Assembly: GCA_009917545.1 (NCBI GenBank)
Contig: QZDW01000002.1
Location: 226,921-290,920 of the forward strand
DNA from: a bacterium 1XD42-76
GTDB taxonomy: Bacteria; Bacillota; Clostridia; Lachnospirales; Lachnospiraceae
Direction: 5' to 3'
Length of the DNA stretch: 64,000 nt
Shown: piece by piece, positions 27,626-37,059 of the stretch
Layout of the letters: each line of letters starts with the position of its first letter
Position numbering within the stretch: the stretch's first letter is position 1
Notes under the pieces: generated by a model
What the model was told of the DNA's origin: nothing
The model's input: the letters and a program-made list of their open reading frames with translations, nothing else
Database searches by the model: none
Made by a program: the position numbers and the translations under genes

Positions 27626-30600
27626 TTACTGCCTGCCGCTCGTTTCCCATTCACCGAGTGTATTCACGCGGTATCCGTCAGGTGTCACACAGTTGACAAG
27701 CAGTCGTCCGGAGCTGTTAAAATAATAGTACTTTCCATCAATCAGATGCCAGCCTGTATACATATGGCCTCTGGTCCCATCTGCTTTCGGATGTAGATAA
27801 TACCAGCAGCCTGCCGCTGTATCATGATACCATCCAGTCACCATATAGCCGGCATCATTAAAGTAATACCAGTCACTCCGGTTCTGCCAGCTTAAATAGA
27901 GCCATTGTCCCGCAGGCCAGGTTCCATTCTCATAGCGGTACCACCAGCCAACTGAATCGAGCATCCATGTCCCACTCATAAACTCTGCGCTGACGGCGTT
28001 TTTGCCGGAACCCCTGCGGCTGCCCTTGACACCTCCTCCAAAGCTGAGTCCACTTCCGCCGGAGCCGCTCCCGCCAGCACTGCCGGATCCGTTTCCACCT
28101 GTATGATTTCCGCCTGTTGTCTCATCGTCATCGGTTCCCCAGATCCCGTCTTTTCCCGGAGAGGTAGTACTTCCATCGGAATTTTCCACATATTCATTCC
28201 CTGAATCGTCCTTCCTGATCGGTCTGTCGTCGGCTGTTCCGGGCTTTTTATCTTCTCCTGTGTACCATTTCTCATCATCATTTGTTCCCCACTGGTTATC
28301 ATCCCCCGGACGGAGAATGCTTCCATCCCCATTCTCCACATACGGATTCCCGTTCTCATCCTTTTTTACCGGTTTGTCGTCGGCCGTTCCAGGTTTCTGG
28401 TCAGGCCCAATATACCAGATTTCATCGTCCTTTGTATTCCACTTGCCATCTTCTCCCGGACGAAGGATGGTTCCATCCCCATTCTCTGTGTACTCGTTCC
28501 CGTTCTCATCCTTCTTTACCGGCTTATCGTCCTTCGTTCCGGGCTTTTTGTCCTCTCCGATATACCACTTCTCATCATCTTCCGTGTTCCATTTCCCATC
28601 TTCTCCCGGACGTGTCACGGTTCCGTCTCCGTTATCTACATACTCCTTTCCATTCTCGTCCTTCTTCACCGGCTTATCATCTTTTGTTCCGGGCTTTTTG
28701 TCCTCTCCGATATACCACTTCTCATCGTCTTCCGTATTCCATTTTCCATCGCTTCCCGGACGCGTCACGGTTCCATCTCCGTTATCTACATATTCCTTTC
28801 CGTTCTCGTCCTTCTTCACCGGCTTATCATCTTTTGTTCCGGGCTTTTTGTCCTCTCCGATATACCACTTCTCATCGTCTTCCGTATCCCATTTTCCATC
28901 GCTTCCCGGACGCGTCACGGTTCCGTCCCCATTGTCCACATACTCCTTTCCGTTCTCATCCTTCTTTACCGGTTTATCATCTTTTGTTCCGGGCTTTTTA
29001 TCCTCTCCTGTGTACCATCTCTCATCATCTTCCGTGTTCCATTTTCCATCTTCTCCCGGACGTGTCACGGTTCCGTCTGCATTGTCTACATATGGCCTGC
29101 CGTCTGCATCTGTCTTAATTGGTCTGTCATCTTCACCAGGCTTTTTCCCGGGCAGAATCACATAGCTTTCATCGTCTGTTGTTCCAAAGCTGCCATCCTT
29201 TCCTGGCCGGGTAATACTGCCGTCTCCATTCTCAATATACGGTGCTCCTGATGGATCCCGGTGGACGGTTATGTCATCCTCTGTTCCTGGAATCTTGTCA
29301 ACCCCATTTGTTTTCTCATCTTTCCCGTCCATCCCTGTGTTAGTCCCGAATCCAGTGTCTATGCGGTCGTCCTTTGTACCGAAGCACCCATCTGCCCCTG
29401 GATAGACCCGTTTCCCGTCCTCTTCCCGCTCAAAATAGTCTCCTCCGTTCTCATCCGTATGAATCGGCCTGTCGTCTGCGGTTCCGGGAATTCCATCCGC
29501 TCCGTTCGTGCGTTCATCCAGGCCTTCCAGAGAAACATTGCTGCCTCTTCCCGTATCGACGCGGTCATCCTCTGTTCCGAAGCAGAGATCACTGCCGGGA
29601 TACACAGCATGGCCGTCCTCGTTCTCATAAAAGCTGTCCTTCCCGGCTTCCAGCGCGCCGCCTGCATTGTACGGCCGTTGAATCAGGCGGTCATCTTCGG
29701 TTCCCGGCTTCCCATCCCGGCCATTGAACCAGAGTTCATCATCCGCATCCCCGATACCGGCATTTTTGCCCGGGCGGAGGTTCATATTTTTACCACTTCC
29801 AAGATCCATATAATCATCGGCAGTGCCAAATCTCCCGTCGACTCCGGCATAGACCTCATTCCCTTTATATGGGGCCTTTGTATAATAGTAGAAATCATCC
29901 CTGCTTCCATATACGCCGTCGCTTCCCGGATAGATTGCCACATCGTCAGCAGTCCCCGGAATTTTATCCGGTCCGTCCCAGTACCAGATATCGTCTCCGG
30001 AATCCGTCAGATTCCCTGACCGGCTTCTCTTATTTTCTGTACTAAAAATACAGTCCTCACCCGGACGCCGGTTGATTCCCAGATCTTCGATATGAATAAA
30101 GTCATCATCTGTTCCCGGGAGCCCATCCTTACCGTTAAAAGCGGTCATGTCATCCTCTGTGCCAAACATCCTGTCCGGGCCGGGCCTCAGATTCGTATCG
30201 TCACTATTCGGAACAAAGTCATCCTCTGTATGGTAGACTCCGTCCTTTCCCGGATAAACCATCCGATCGTCTGCGGCAGTTTCTGCTGTCCCCGTTTTTC
30301 CGTCATTCCCTTTCCACCAGACTGTATTATCCGTATCCGCATTTTCGGGCGCTCCCGGCTCCTTACCGAAATAGCAGTCCTCACCCGGATGTGTGATCGT
30401 ATGGTTTCCATTATCTATATAGTCATCAGCAGAGTTAAAACGCCGGTCAGCTCCTGCGTAGATCCGGTCTCCTTTGGGCGGATTTAAAATATAATAATCG
30501 TCCTCTGTCCCATACACACCATCGGCTCCCGGAAAGACTTCCCTGTCGTCCTCCGTATCCACAATTCCGTCCGGACCGTTTGTATACACCTCATCGTCCC

Positions 30601-33600
30601 CGGTTCCAAATTCTCCATCCTTTCCAGGGCGGATATTCGTGTTGGTTTCTTCCTGATTCCTGTAGTTCAGCTCCCACAGAGCATAAATATACATGCTGCC
30701 GGGAGTCTGATAAACCGTGTCTGTTGTCACCGGTGTGCCGCTCATCGTCCAGCCAGCAAAACGGTAATTCGTCCTCACAGGAACCAGAAGCTCACCTACC
30801 GGGGCATCGTATGTCACCAGTTTATAGCGGTCTGCAATCTGTCCGCCTCCTGCGCCGTAATAGAGTCTATAAGTATTAGGCTCCCACTGGGCATACAGAT
30901 CAATATTACCGTCCGGTTCCTGCGTCCAGTTAAGAACATCTGCACCCTCCGGGACAAGCTCGTCGCTGCCTGACGGCGTTTTCGACCATCCGGTAAAAGA
31001 ATAGCCTGTCTTTTCAAATGCTTTCTCCGGAAGTGTTCCTTCTCTGTCGTAAATATAACTCTGTACCAGACTTACCGTATCATCCGGAGTCCGATGCCTG
31101 TGAAGCGTCACTGTATACGGATTCGCCTCCCATACGGCATATAGATGAAGCATATCATTCTGTTTTTTTGTCATATTTCCAGCCCTGGCACTGTCCGTGA
31201 AGCTTATGCTGCCGTCCGGCTCCTCTGCCCAGCCTGCAAAGTGATAGCCGCTGCGCGTAAATGTATTCGCACTCAGTACATTTTCCGCATCATAGGTAAA
31301 GCTGCTTGCTTCCATCTGCCCGCTGCCTTTACCCGCATCATAGATCACAGTCCAACGGTTCGCCTCCCAGTGTGCATAGTAATCTGCATCATCAGCTCCC
31401 ATCAATGTTGAACTGCTAATCTGTGTGCCGCCTTCTGCCGTAGTAAACCAGCCGCCAAACTGGTACCCGGTTCTCTGCGTCTCTGGAAGTTCTCCGAGAG
31501 CAGCGCCGTAATCTCTTAGAATTGTCGCTCCGTCTCCTGTTCCTGCTGAGTGAAACCTGGCCGTGTAACGATTAATCACCCAATGGGCATAGTAAGTCTT
31601 TTGGCCTGTTACACGGTCAGAGGACTTTCCCTGAGTTCCTCCATCCTTTTGTGTATACCATCCTAAAAATGTATAACCGGTACGAAATGCCTGCGGAAGC
31701 TCTCCCAGAGTGTCATCGTGCCGCCTCTGATAGCTTGTCGTCCCGGTTCCACCGTTTGCGTCAAAAAGAATCGCGTACTCGTTTGCCTCCCAGGCAGCCG
31801 TCACCGTCTTTTCGCCTGTACTTCCTCTGGGAATTTCAGACGGACTCCAGCCAAGGAAGCGATAACCATTTTTCGTCGGAGGAGAAAACCGGACCGTATC
31901 CTCTACCGTATAATTTGACGGATTTCCTGTATGATTGACTCCTCCGTCCAGCACATAACGGATCGAGTACTGTTCCGGGCTCCAGGAGGCCGTTATGGTC
32001 TTAGCCCCTGTACTTCCTCTGGAAATTTCCGACGGGCTCCAGCCTGTAAAACGATAACCGGCGCGCGTCGGCTCTGAAAAATGAACTGCATCCTCTATCG
32101 TATAGGAGGATGGATTTCCCGCATGGTTTGTTCCGCCATTCATCATATACGTGATCTGGTAGGTCACAGGTGTCCAGGAGGCCGTAACCGTTTTATCCCC
32201 TGTACTCCCTTTCGGAATTGAAGATGGGTTCCAGCCGCCAAAGGTATAGCCGTTCCGGCTGGGGGCGGCAAAACTTCCCACCCCCTGACTTCCGTAGTAT
32301 GAGGAAGGCAGGCCAGACGGCGCAGTTCCGCCATTTAGTACGTAGGTAATATTATAATGTTTCTCATCCCAGTGTGCATAATACGTTACATCTGTGTCAG
32401 GCACCAGTGTTTGTGCCGTTACACGTGTTCCTCCGGATGCCTGTGTGTACCAGCCTGCAAACGTATACCCATCCCTCGCCGGAGCCCCCGGGAGCGTCCC
32501 GAACGCAGCTCCCGGAGCCGCTGTTACCGTGGTTCCCCCGGTTCCGCCATTGGCATCAAAACGGACTGATATTTCAGTCTGATTCAACTGCCTGATGAGC
32601 TCCGGCACCGAAAATCCCTGCTCGCTCAGGAGGACTCTCCCCCTGTAATAACTGTACGCAGAATAATCCTCATCAGGATTCGTCGAAGTGTCAAGAATCG
32701 TACACCAGGGAGTAAGTGCGATATCCGTCAGATTCTCTGGCAGGTTATAGACATAAAAACTCATCGTTCCCGCCTTCCAGTCATAGACCTGATCGGATGG
32801 ATTCTCTTCATTATAGCCGATCTCATAATATGGAAGGCCATCCCCGGCTGTAAATGTCTGATAGTCACGGTAGCAGCCATCCACCTTAACGTCGCTGGTA
32901 GAATAATAGTATTGGAACGGCTTTGTGCCAGTCCGCCCTGTCTGCCAGGTGATCGTATCTCCCGGCGCGGTATCTGCAGACAGGTTTCCTATCACCAGAT
33001 AATCAAAATAGGCATTTTCCGGGAGATTACTGCCCTTTCTGGCACTCTGATAACCAGTGCCTTCCCCGATACGCGACGTATTTCCACGGATAAAAAAGTT
33101 CAGCCCATTCATACCAACGGAACGCTGGCCATTTGTATATCCGCTTCCCTTATTATCCAGGCGGCAGTTTTTTACCTGAATAACAATGCGCCCCCGTTCT
33201 CTGTCCGCATAGGCTTTCACAGACATCCCTGCATTATAAGCAAGTTTAGCATGGTTTTCCGGCTCTCCATAATAGCTTTCTACTGTCTCGTACATCGCTC
33301 CGTGGTTTGAAACACGGATCCAGCGGTTTTCCGCAGACGGCGCATTCAGTATATGCCCATAGAACCAGTATTGATAATCATCCTCTGACTGCATATGCTC
33401 AAAATCTGTAAAGTCCCAGACTCCATACCGGCTTCCATCCCAGTTCTCCCCGTATCTACTCATGAAAAACGGTTCTCCGGCCTCATAGACACTGGAAAGC
33501 TCTGTATGGAATCCCAAAAGCTCACGAAAGCATTCCTCACCCACCTCAGTTTCGCCGGCTGCCTCATAAAGGTATGGAGCCAGTGTTTCATATTCCCGTT

Positions 33601-34162
33601 CCAAATCAATCGCCGTTCTCCCTGCCAAGACTTCCCCCGATTCTTCGGCAGTGTACCAGCCTGAAGCGGGACTGGGGGCAGCACTCTTTCCCTCATATAA
33701 AACCGGTTCCGACATTTTTGCATCTGAATCGGAAGCGATTCCGGCATCCGAAATATTTTCTCTGAAAAAGCCGTACCGGCGGAAACAGCGCTTTCCATAG
33801 CGATCCACGAATTCGTAAAGTCCTGCTGTATCCGTCTCTCTGTAATACCCAGGTATTTCAGACGGTGTTTCAGAAAGAAACGACTCCTCTGTCCCCTTTC
33901 TATGATTAACCATATCTATATCCCGGTTTCCTCCTGTTACCGGTTTTATCAACGAATCGGAAGCGGTTCTTACCTGGAATGCGTCTCCGGTTTCTGAAAC
34001 AAGTCCGTACTGTTTCTGCGTCACATCCTCACTTACCGGGATAGAATACGTTTCCATACCATTCTGCCATCCGGCCGTATGGACAGCGGCATATACCGGA
34101 TCTGCCAGATGCGACATAGCCGTCGCGGCAATCAGGCACCATGCAAGCAACTTTTTTCTCAT
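27626..34162 (-). CDS. Giant secreted repeat protein (InlB-type repeats, Asp-rich repeats, cell-wall-binding tail)
   Basis: 2178 residues with a signal peptide (LLAWCLIAATAMSHLADPVYA region). Residues ~30-520 form an N-terminal region with no named domain. About 528-1166 hold nine InlB B-type repeats of 65-80 residues, each with a GYxFxGW core. About 1170-2010 hold many Asp/Gly-rich units of the form PGxDGxFGTxDD, likely Ca-binding. A Gly/Ser linker follows, then four or so choline-binding-like repeats (WYYFNDAGYMVTGWY; YYYFNSSGRLL) at 2060-2178. No LPXTG motif, so it is probably held non-covalently on wall polymers. The repeats suggest adhesion or biofilm function. It is monocistronic; 27460-27625 upstream of the next gene is empty. 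Confidence 0.92.
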   Translation of the reverse strand: MRKKLLAWCLIAATAMSHLADPVYAAVHTAGWQNGMETYSIPVSEDVTQKQYGLVSETGDAFQVRTASDSLIKPVTGGNRDIDMVNHRKGTEESFLSETPSEIPGYYRETDTAGLYEFVDRYGKRCFRRYGFFRENISDAGIASDSDAKMSEPVLYEGKSAAPSPASGWYTAEESGEVLAGRTAIDLEREYETLAPYLYEAAGETEVGEECFRELLGFHTELSSVYEAGEPFFMSRYGENWDGSRYGVWDFTDFEHMQSEDDYQYWFYGHILNAPSAENRWIRVSNHGAMYETVESYYGEPENHAKLAYNAGMSVKAYADRERGRIVIQVKNCRLDNKGSGYTNGQRSVGMNGLNFFIRGNTSRIGEGTGYQSARKGSNLPENAYFDYLVIGNLSADTAPGDTITWQTGRTGTKPFQYYYSTSDVKVDGCYRDYQTFTAGDGLPYYEIGYNEENPSDQVYDWKAGTMSFYVYNLPENLTDIALTPWCTILDTSTNPDEDYSAYSYYRGRVLLSEQGFSVPELIRQLNQTEISVRFDANGGTGGTTVTAAPGAAFGTLPGAPARDGYTFAGWYTQASGGTRVTAQTLVPDTDVTYYAHWDEKHYNITYVLNGGTAPSGLPSSYYGSQGVGSFAAPSRNGYTFGGWNPSSIPKGSTGDKTVTASWTPVTYQITYMMNGGTNHAGNPSSYTIEDAVHFSEPTRAGYRFTGWSPSEISRGSTGAKTITASWSPEQYSIRYVLDGGVNHTGNPSNYTVEDTVRFSPPTKNGYRFLGWSPSEIPRGSTGEKTVTAAWEANEYAILFDANGGTGTTSYQRRHDDTLGELPQAFRTGYTFLGWYTQKDGGTQGKSSDRVTGQKTYYAHWVINRYTARFHSAGTGDGATILRDYGAALGELPETQRTGYQFGGWFTTAEGGTQISSSTLMGADDADYYAHWEANRWTVIYDAGKGSGQMEASSFTYDAENVLSANTFTRSGYHFAGWAEEPDGSISFTDSARAGNMTKKQNDMLHLYAVWEANPYTVTLHRHRTPDDTVSLVQSYIYDREGTLPEKAFEKTGYSFTGWSKTPSGSDELVPEGADVLNWTQEPDGNIDLYAQWEPNTYRLYYGAGGGQIADRYKLVTYDAPVGELLVPVRTNYRFAGWTMSGTPVTTDTVYQTPGSMYIYALWELNYRNQEETNTNIRPGKDGEFGTGDDEVYTNGPDGIVDTEDDREVFPGADGVYGTEDDYYILNPPKGDRIYAGADRRFNSADDYIDNGNHTITHPGEDCYFGKEPGAPENADTDNTVWWKGNDGKTGTAETAADDRMVYPGKDGVYHTEDDFVPNSDDTNLRPGPDRMFGTEDDMTAFNGKDGLPGTDDDFIHIEDLGINRRPGEDCIFSTENKRSRSGNLTDSGDDIWYWDGPDKIPGTADDVAIYPGSDGVYGSRDDFYYYTKAPYKGNEVYAGVDGRFGTADDYMDLGSGKNMNLRPGKNAGIGDADDELWFNGRDGKPGTEDDRLIQRPYNAGGALEAGKDSFYENEDGHAVYPGSDLCFGTEDDRVDTGRGSNVSLEGLDERTNGADGIPGTADDRPIHTDENGGDYFEREEDGKRVYPGADGCFGTKDDRIDTGFGTNTGMDGKDEKTNGVDKIPGTEDDITVHRDPSGAPYIENGDGSITRPGKDGSFGTTDDESYVILPGKKPGEDDRPIKTDADGRPYVDNADGTVTRPGEDGKWNTEDDERWYTGEDKKPGTKDDKPVKKDENGKEYVDNGDGTVTRPGSDGKWDTEDDEKWYIGEDKKPGTKDDKPVKKDENGKEYVDNGDGTVTRPGSDGKWNTEDDEKWYIGEDKKPGTKDDKPVKKDENGKEYVDNGDGTVTRPGEDGKWNTEDDEKWYIGEDKKPGTKDDKPVKKDENGNEYTENGDGTILRPGEDGKWNTKDDEIWYIGPDQKPGTADDKPVKKDENGNPYVENGDGSILRPGDDNQWGTNDDEKWYTGEDKKPGTADDRPIRKDDSGNEYVENSDGSTTSPGKDGIWGTDDDETTGGNHTGGNGSGSAGGSGSGGSGLSFGGGVKGSRRGSGKNAVSAEFMSGTWMLDSVGWWYRYENGTWPAGQWLYLSWQNRSDWYYFNDAGYMVTGWYHDTAAGCWYYLHPKADGTRGHMYTGWHLIDGKYYYFNSSGRLLVNCVTPDGYRVNTLGEWETSGRQ
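28241..29140 (-). repeat. Six-unit 150-bp tandem array inside the surface-protein gene
   Basis: Phase markers (GGGCTTTTTGTCC or variants) fall at 28241, 28391, 28541, 28691, 28841 and 28991, exactly 150 bp apart. Each unit encodes 50 residues containing GTKDDKPVKKDENG and GDGTVTRPG. The three central units are nearly identical at the DNA level, so unit number should vary by slippage or recombination; the outer ones have diverged. Confidence 0.9.
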
Positions 34163-34209
34163 TGATACCTCTCATTTCTGCATTCACTGCATCAGGAAAC
34201 ACAAGTTTT

Positions 34210-34321
34210 CACAGTAAACCTTCAGGCGCCCACAAGTAAGCGCGCCACCATGAATGAACGTAGTCCAGGCGCATTCGGCATACCGGAATTTATGCCGCCT
34301 GTCGGTGGCGGACTTTCACGG
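34210..34321 (-). repeat. Dispersed structured repeat, copy B1
   Basis: Full-length copy in minus orientation: GCCGCCTGTCGGTGGC hairpin, CCAGGCGCATTCGGCATACCGG arm, TGAATGAA, then GGCGC...GCGCC arm. It stands 48 bp upstream of the surface-protein start and is followed at once by partial copy B2. Confidence 0.85.
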
Positions 34322-34388
34322 TAAACCTCCTTGCGCCCACAGGTGAACGCATCACCCAAATCAAAAGCATTTCAGGCGCATTGTTACA
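34320..34388 (-). repeat. Dispersed structured repeat, partial copy B2
   Basis: Holds the tail half of the repeat (GTAAACCTCC, TGCGCCCACAGGTGAACGCA, TTCAGGCGCATTG) and lacks the GCCGCC hairpin. It is in the same orientation as B1 and adjoins it. The rest of 34389-34805 is AT-rich, with a palindrome at 34444, and has no supported gene. Confidence 0.7.
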
Positions 34389-34443
34389 CAGGAGATACTG
34401 CACCCATCAGGACTCATACTATATCAGGTATATAGTTTAAATT

Positions 34444-34465
34444 TTTATACTAAATATAGTATAAA
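34444..34465. promoter_or_regulatory. AT-rich palindrome
   Basis: TTTATACTA (34444-34452) and TAGTATAAA (34457-34465) form a perfect 9-bp inverted repeat around AATA. Its location between the surface-protein gene (280 bp away) and the MarR gene makes it a candidate operator; the bound regulator is unknown. Confidence 0.4.
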
Positions 34466-34805
34466 GCCATGATTTTACAGTATCCCTTTTTTACAGACCA
34501 CGAACACATTTTCTTTGGTGATATCTCTGTAAAATAGTAAATAAAAGCAGTTTCCTGTAAAATTTACATGCAGAATACAATCATAGGCATCCCCCGCTTT
34601 CCAGGCCGCACCCGGCAGCAAAACAGCGTCTGTAATAAAACATAAATGGATAATTCGGGAAAGAAACTTCCCTGTAAGATTCTCTGCACCAGAATGTGCA
34701 GGAATGATGTATACCTAAAATACCACATTTGAAATGGACTGTCAATCAGATTTACAGCTTTTTGGGGGAACTGTTTTCTGCACCACATTTGCCACAAAAA
34801 AGCCA

Positions 34806-34834
34806 TTGACAAACATATGTTTTGGTGATATGCT
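34806..34834 (+). promoter_or_regulatory. Sigma-A-type promoter with embedded MarR-like operator
   Basis: -35 TTGACA (34806-34811) and -10 TATGCT (34829-34834) are separated by 17 bp. The spacer contains the 12-bp perfect palindrome AAACATATGTTT (34811-34822). A MarR dimer bound here would block polymerase, so autoregulation of the marR-MATE operon is likely. Confidence 0.7.
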
Positions 34835-34867
34835 TTTTAGTACGATTTCGGACTCAGGAGGGTAATC

Positions 34868-35320
34868 ATGCAACAGGCAAGTGAACATGTAAAGCGTTTT
34901 AATTATTTATCGAGCGAGATAAATTCCGTCTATCACGAAGCATCCCTGCAAATGGGTCTGTCGGACAGCGCGTCTATGATTCTCTATGCAGTCTGCAATC
35001 ATGGAGGGAGCTGTCCTCTGAATGATATCTGCAGGCTGTCCGGCCTCAGCAAGCAGACAGTCAATTCCTCTATCCGCAGGCTGGAAGCAGACGGATATGC
35101 CTTCCTTGAGGACTCTGACGGCAGAAAAAAGACTCTTTTTCTGACCGACAAGGGAAAGCTCCTCTCACAGAACACCGTCGTACATCTGATCCGAATTGAA
35201 AACGAGATATTTGAATCCTGGTCCGAGATTGAAATCAATCAATATTTTGAGCTGACGAAGAAATATCTTATTTCCTTCAGTGAAAAGCTCAAACAACTTT
35301 CAATGGAGAAAACATTATGA
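34868..35320 (+). CDS. MarR-family transcriptional regulator
   Basis: 150 residues with the MarR winged helix: CPLNDICRLSGLSKQTVNSS as helix-turn-helix, RRLEADGYAFLEDSDGRKKT as the wing with its conserved Asp-Gly-Arg, and LTDKGKLL. Start ATG at 34868 after CAGGAGGG. The stop overlaps the ATG of the MATE gene by four bases (ATGA), so the two are coupled. MarR proteins of this kind repress an adjacent efflux gene until a toxic ligand releases them; the palindrome in the promoter supports this. Confidence 0.92.
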   Translation: MQQASEHVKRFNYLSSEINSVYHEASLQMGLSDSASMILYAVCNHGGSCPLNDICRLSGLSKQTVNSSIRRLEADGYAFLEDSDGRKKTLFLTDKGKLLSQNTVVHLIRIENEIFESWSEIEINQYFELTKKYLISFSEKLKQLSMEKTL

Positions 35321-36366
35321 ATATTCGATTATCCGATCATTTTACCTATAAAAAACTGCTGCGCTTTACTCTTCCCTCTATTGTCATGATGATTTTTACG
35401 TCTATCTATGGCGTGGTAGACGGATTTTTCGTCTCTAATTTTGTCGGCAAGACCCCCTTCGCAGCAGTCAACTTTATCATGCCGTTTATCATGATGCTGG
35501 GGGCTGTCGGCTTTATGTTTGGCACTGGCGGCAGCGCCCTGATTTCAAAGACAATGGGCGAAGGCGACTGTGATAAGGCAAACCGGCTGTTTTCGCTGTT
35601 CGTGTATGTTTCATTTTTCTGTGGGATTGTCATCGCTGTGCTTGGCATCGCCTTTCTGCGTCCGAACGGGAGCCTTTTACGCCTGACGAGAACATCCTTT
35701 GACGGAGCTTCTCTTTTAAAGGCCTGCGGTAACGGCTCCTCTGAGCTGATGAGCAATATATCCATGTCACTTGTCAGTATGCTGTATAATATTCAGCTGA
35801 TCCGCTATGCCGGTGAAGATGGTGTGGCCGCCTATGGCGTGCTCATGTACGTCAATCTTGTTTTTCTGGCTGCCTTTATCGGCTATTCCATCGGTACAGC
35901 GCCTGTCGTCGGCTATCATTTCGGTGCAGGAAACCTGCCGGACCTTAACAGCCTGCTCAAAAAGAGTCTGATCCTGATCTGTGTCTTTTCTGTGAGTATG
36001 TTTATACTGGCAGAGGGGCTGGCCGTACCTCTGTCAGGGATATTTGTAGGCTATGACCCGGCTCTGCTTGCATTGACGGTAAAGGGGTTTGCGCTCTATT
36101 CTTTCTCATTCCTCTTTGCAGGTATTGCCATCTATGGCTCAGGTTTTTTTACAGCGCTAAATAACGGTCTGATCTCGGCTGTAATCTCCTTTTTACGTAC
36201 GCTCGTATTCCAGACCGCCGCTGTCCTGATTCTTCCCGCGATCTGGGGCATTGACGGAATCTGGATCTCGATTGTTGCCGCCGAACTTGCCGCCGCAGGC
36301 GTCACTATGTTCTTCATAAAGAATAATTTCGTCAGACAGGCTCCCGTCACGGCAACCGAACACTGA
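35317..36366 (+). CDS. MATE-family multidrug efflux transporter with internal in-frame deletion
   Basis: MATE exporters expel drugs by proton or sodium antiport and have 12 helices in about 450 residues. This one has 349. The N-terminal signature (FTLPSIVMMIFTSIYGVVDG, then FMFGTGGSALISKTMGEGD) and the C-terminal half (LLKACGNGSSELMSNISMSL, VAAYGVLMYVNLVF) are intact, but around residue 113 the sequence jumps from IAFLRP to NGSLLRLTRTSF. In family members known to me, about 100 residues with three helices stand between these two segments, and each side has a similar R-P context. The gene is therefore probably an in-frame deletion product and may not transport. Confidence 0.85.
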   Translation: MNIRLSDHFTYKKLLRFTLPSIVMMIFTSIYGVVDGFFVSNFVGKTPFAAVNFIMPFIMMLGAVGFMFGTGGSALISKTMGEGDCDKANRLFSLFVYVSFFCGIVIAVLGIAFLRPNGSLLRLTRTSFDGASLLKACGNGSSELMSNISMSLVSMLYNIQLIRYAGEDGVAAYGVLMYVNLVFLAAFIGYSIGTAPVVGYHFGAGNLPDLNSLLKKSLILICVFSVSMFILAEGLAVPLSGIFVGYDPALLALTVKGFALYSFSFLFAGIAIYGSGFFTALNNGLISAVISFLRTLVFQTAAVLILPAIWGIDGIWISIVAAELAAAGVTMFFIKNNFVRQAPVTATEH

Positions 36367-36371
36367 TTTCT

Positions 36372-36890
36372 TTATTGGCTGTTCATCTGACAGAGAATTT
36401 CCCGACAGATCTCCTCCACACTTTTTCCATCTGTGGAGATTATGAGATCGGCGGCTGCCTCATAACGCGGCCGCCGTATCTCCATCAGCTTCCGGATATC
36501 ATCCGGATTCATATGGCCGTTCAGCACTGGCCGACTGGTGCTGTCCTTTACCCGGTGGTATATCGTCATCGGTGAAGCTGTAAGCAAAACAATCTTTCCC
36601 ATTGACTTCATCATAGCAGTATTCTCTTCCCTCAGGACGGCTCCGCCTCCGCAGGATATGACGGAAGGCCTGTGCTCCCGCAGGCTGCCGATCAGCTTTG
36701 TCTCCAGATCACGGAAATACGTCTCCCCATATTGAGCAAACAGATCAGAAATCTCCATTCCCTGTTCCTTTACAATCATCTCGTCCATTTCCAGGCGTTC
36801 TGTACCAGCCAGACGGGCCAGACAGAGCCCGTTTGTGCTCTTTCCGCAACCCATAAATCCAATGAGAAAAATATGTTCTGTCAGTTTCAT
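36372..36890 (-). CDS. aroK: Shikimate kinase
   Basis: Phosphorylates shikimate at O3 in aromatic amino-acid synthesis. 172 residues with the P-loop GFMGCGKST at 11-19, the shikimate-binding LEMDEMI and FRDLETKLI, the SCGGGAVLRE loop, and the lid segment STSRPVLNG. Converges with the MATE gene and diverges from aroE. Confidence 0.95.
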   Translation of the reverse strand: MKLTEHIFLIGFMGCGKSTNGLCLARLAGTERLEMDEMIVKEQGMEISDLFAQYGETYFRDLETKLIGSLREHRPSVISCGGGAVLREENTAMMKSMGKIVLLTASPMTIYHRVKDSTSRPVLNGHMNPDDIRKLMEIRRPRYEAAADLIISTDGKSVEEICREILCQMNSQ

Positions 36891-36998
36891 TGCTACCTCT
36901 TTTCTGTTTCCGCGTAATCATTTTAACACTACAGCACAGCCTCTGCCTTACCTTTACCTGAACAGACTGAGCAGGTAGCCGGCACATCGTTCCATTGA

Positions 36999-37027
36999 TT
37001 GCAATTTTCGGAATTTATTGTTATAAT
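36999..37027 (+). promoter_or_regulatory. Sigma-A promoter of aroE
   Basis: -35 TTGCAA (36999-37004), 17-bp spacer, -10 TATAAT (37022-37027). The transcript would start about 25 bases before the aroE start codon. Confidence 0.72.
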
Positions 37028-37059
37028 TTATGATACTTTACCACTATGGAGGACTTTAT

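Noticed and set aside
28260..29165. Long plus-strand frames opposite the surface-protein repeats
   Set aside because: They mirror the periodic composition of the minus-strand 50-residue repeats and have Ser/Phe/Pro-rich low-complexity translations.
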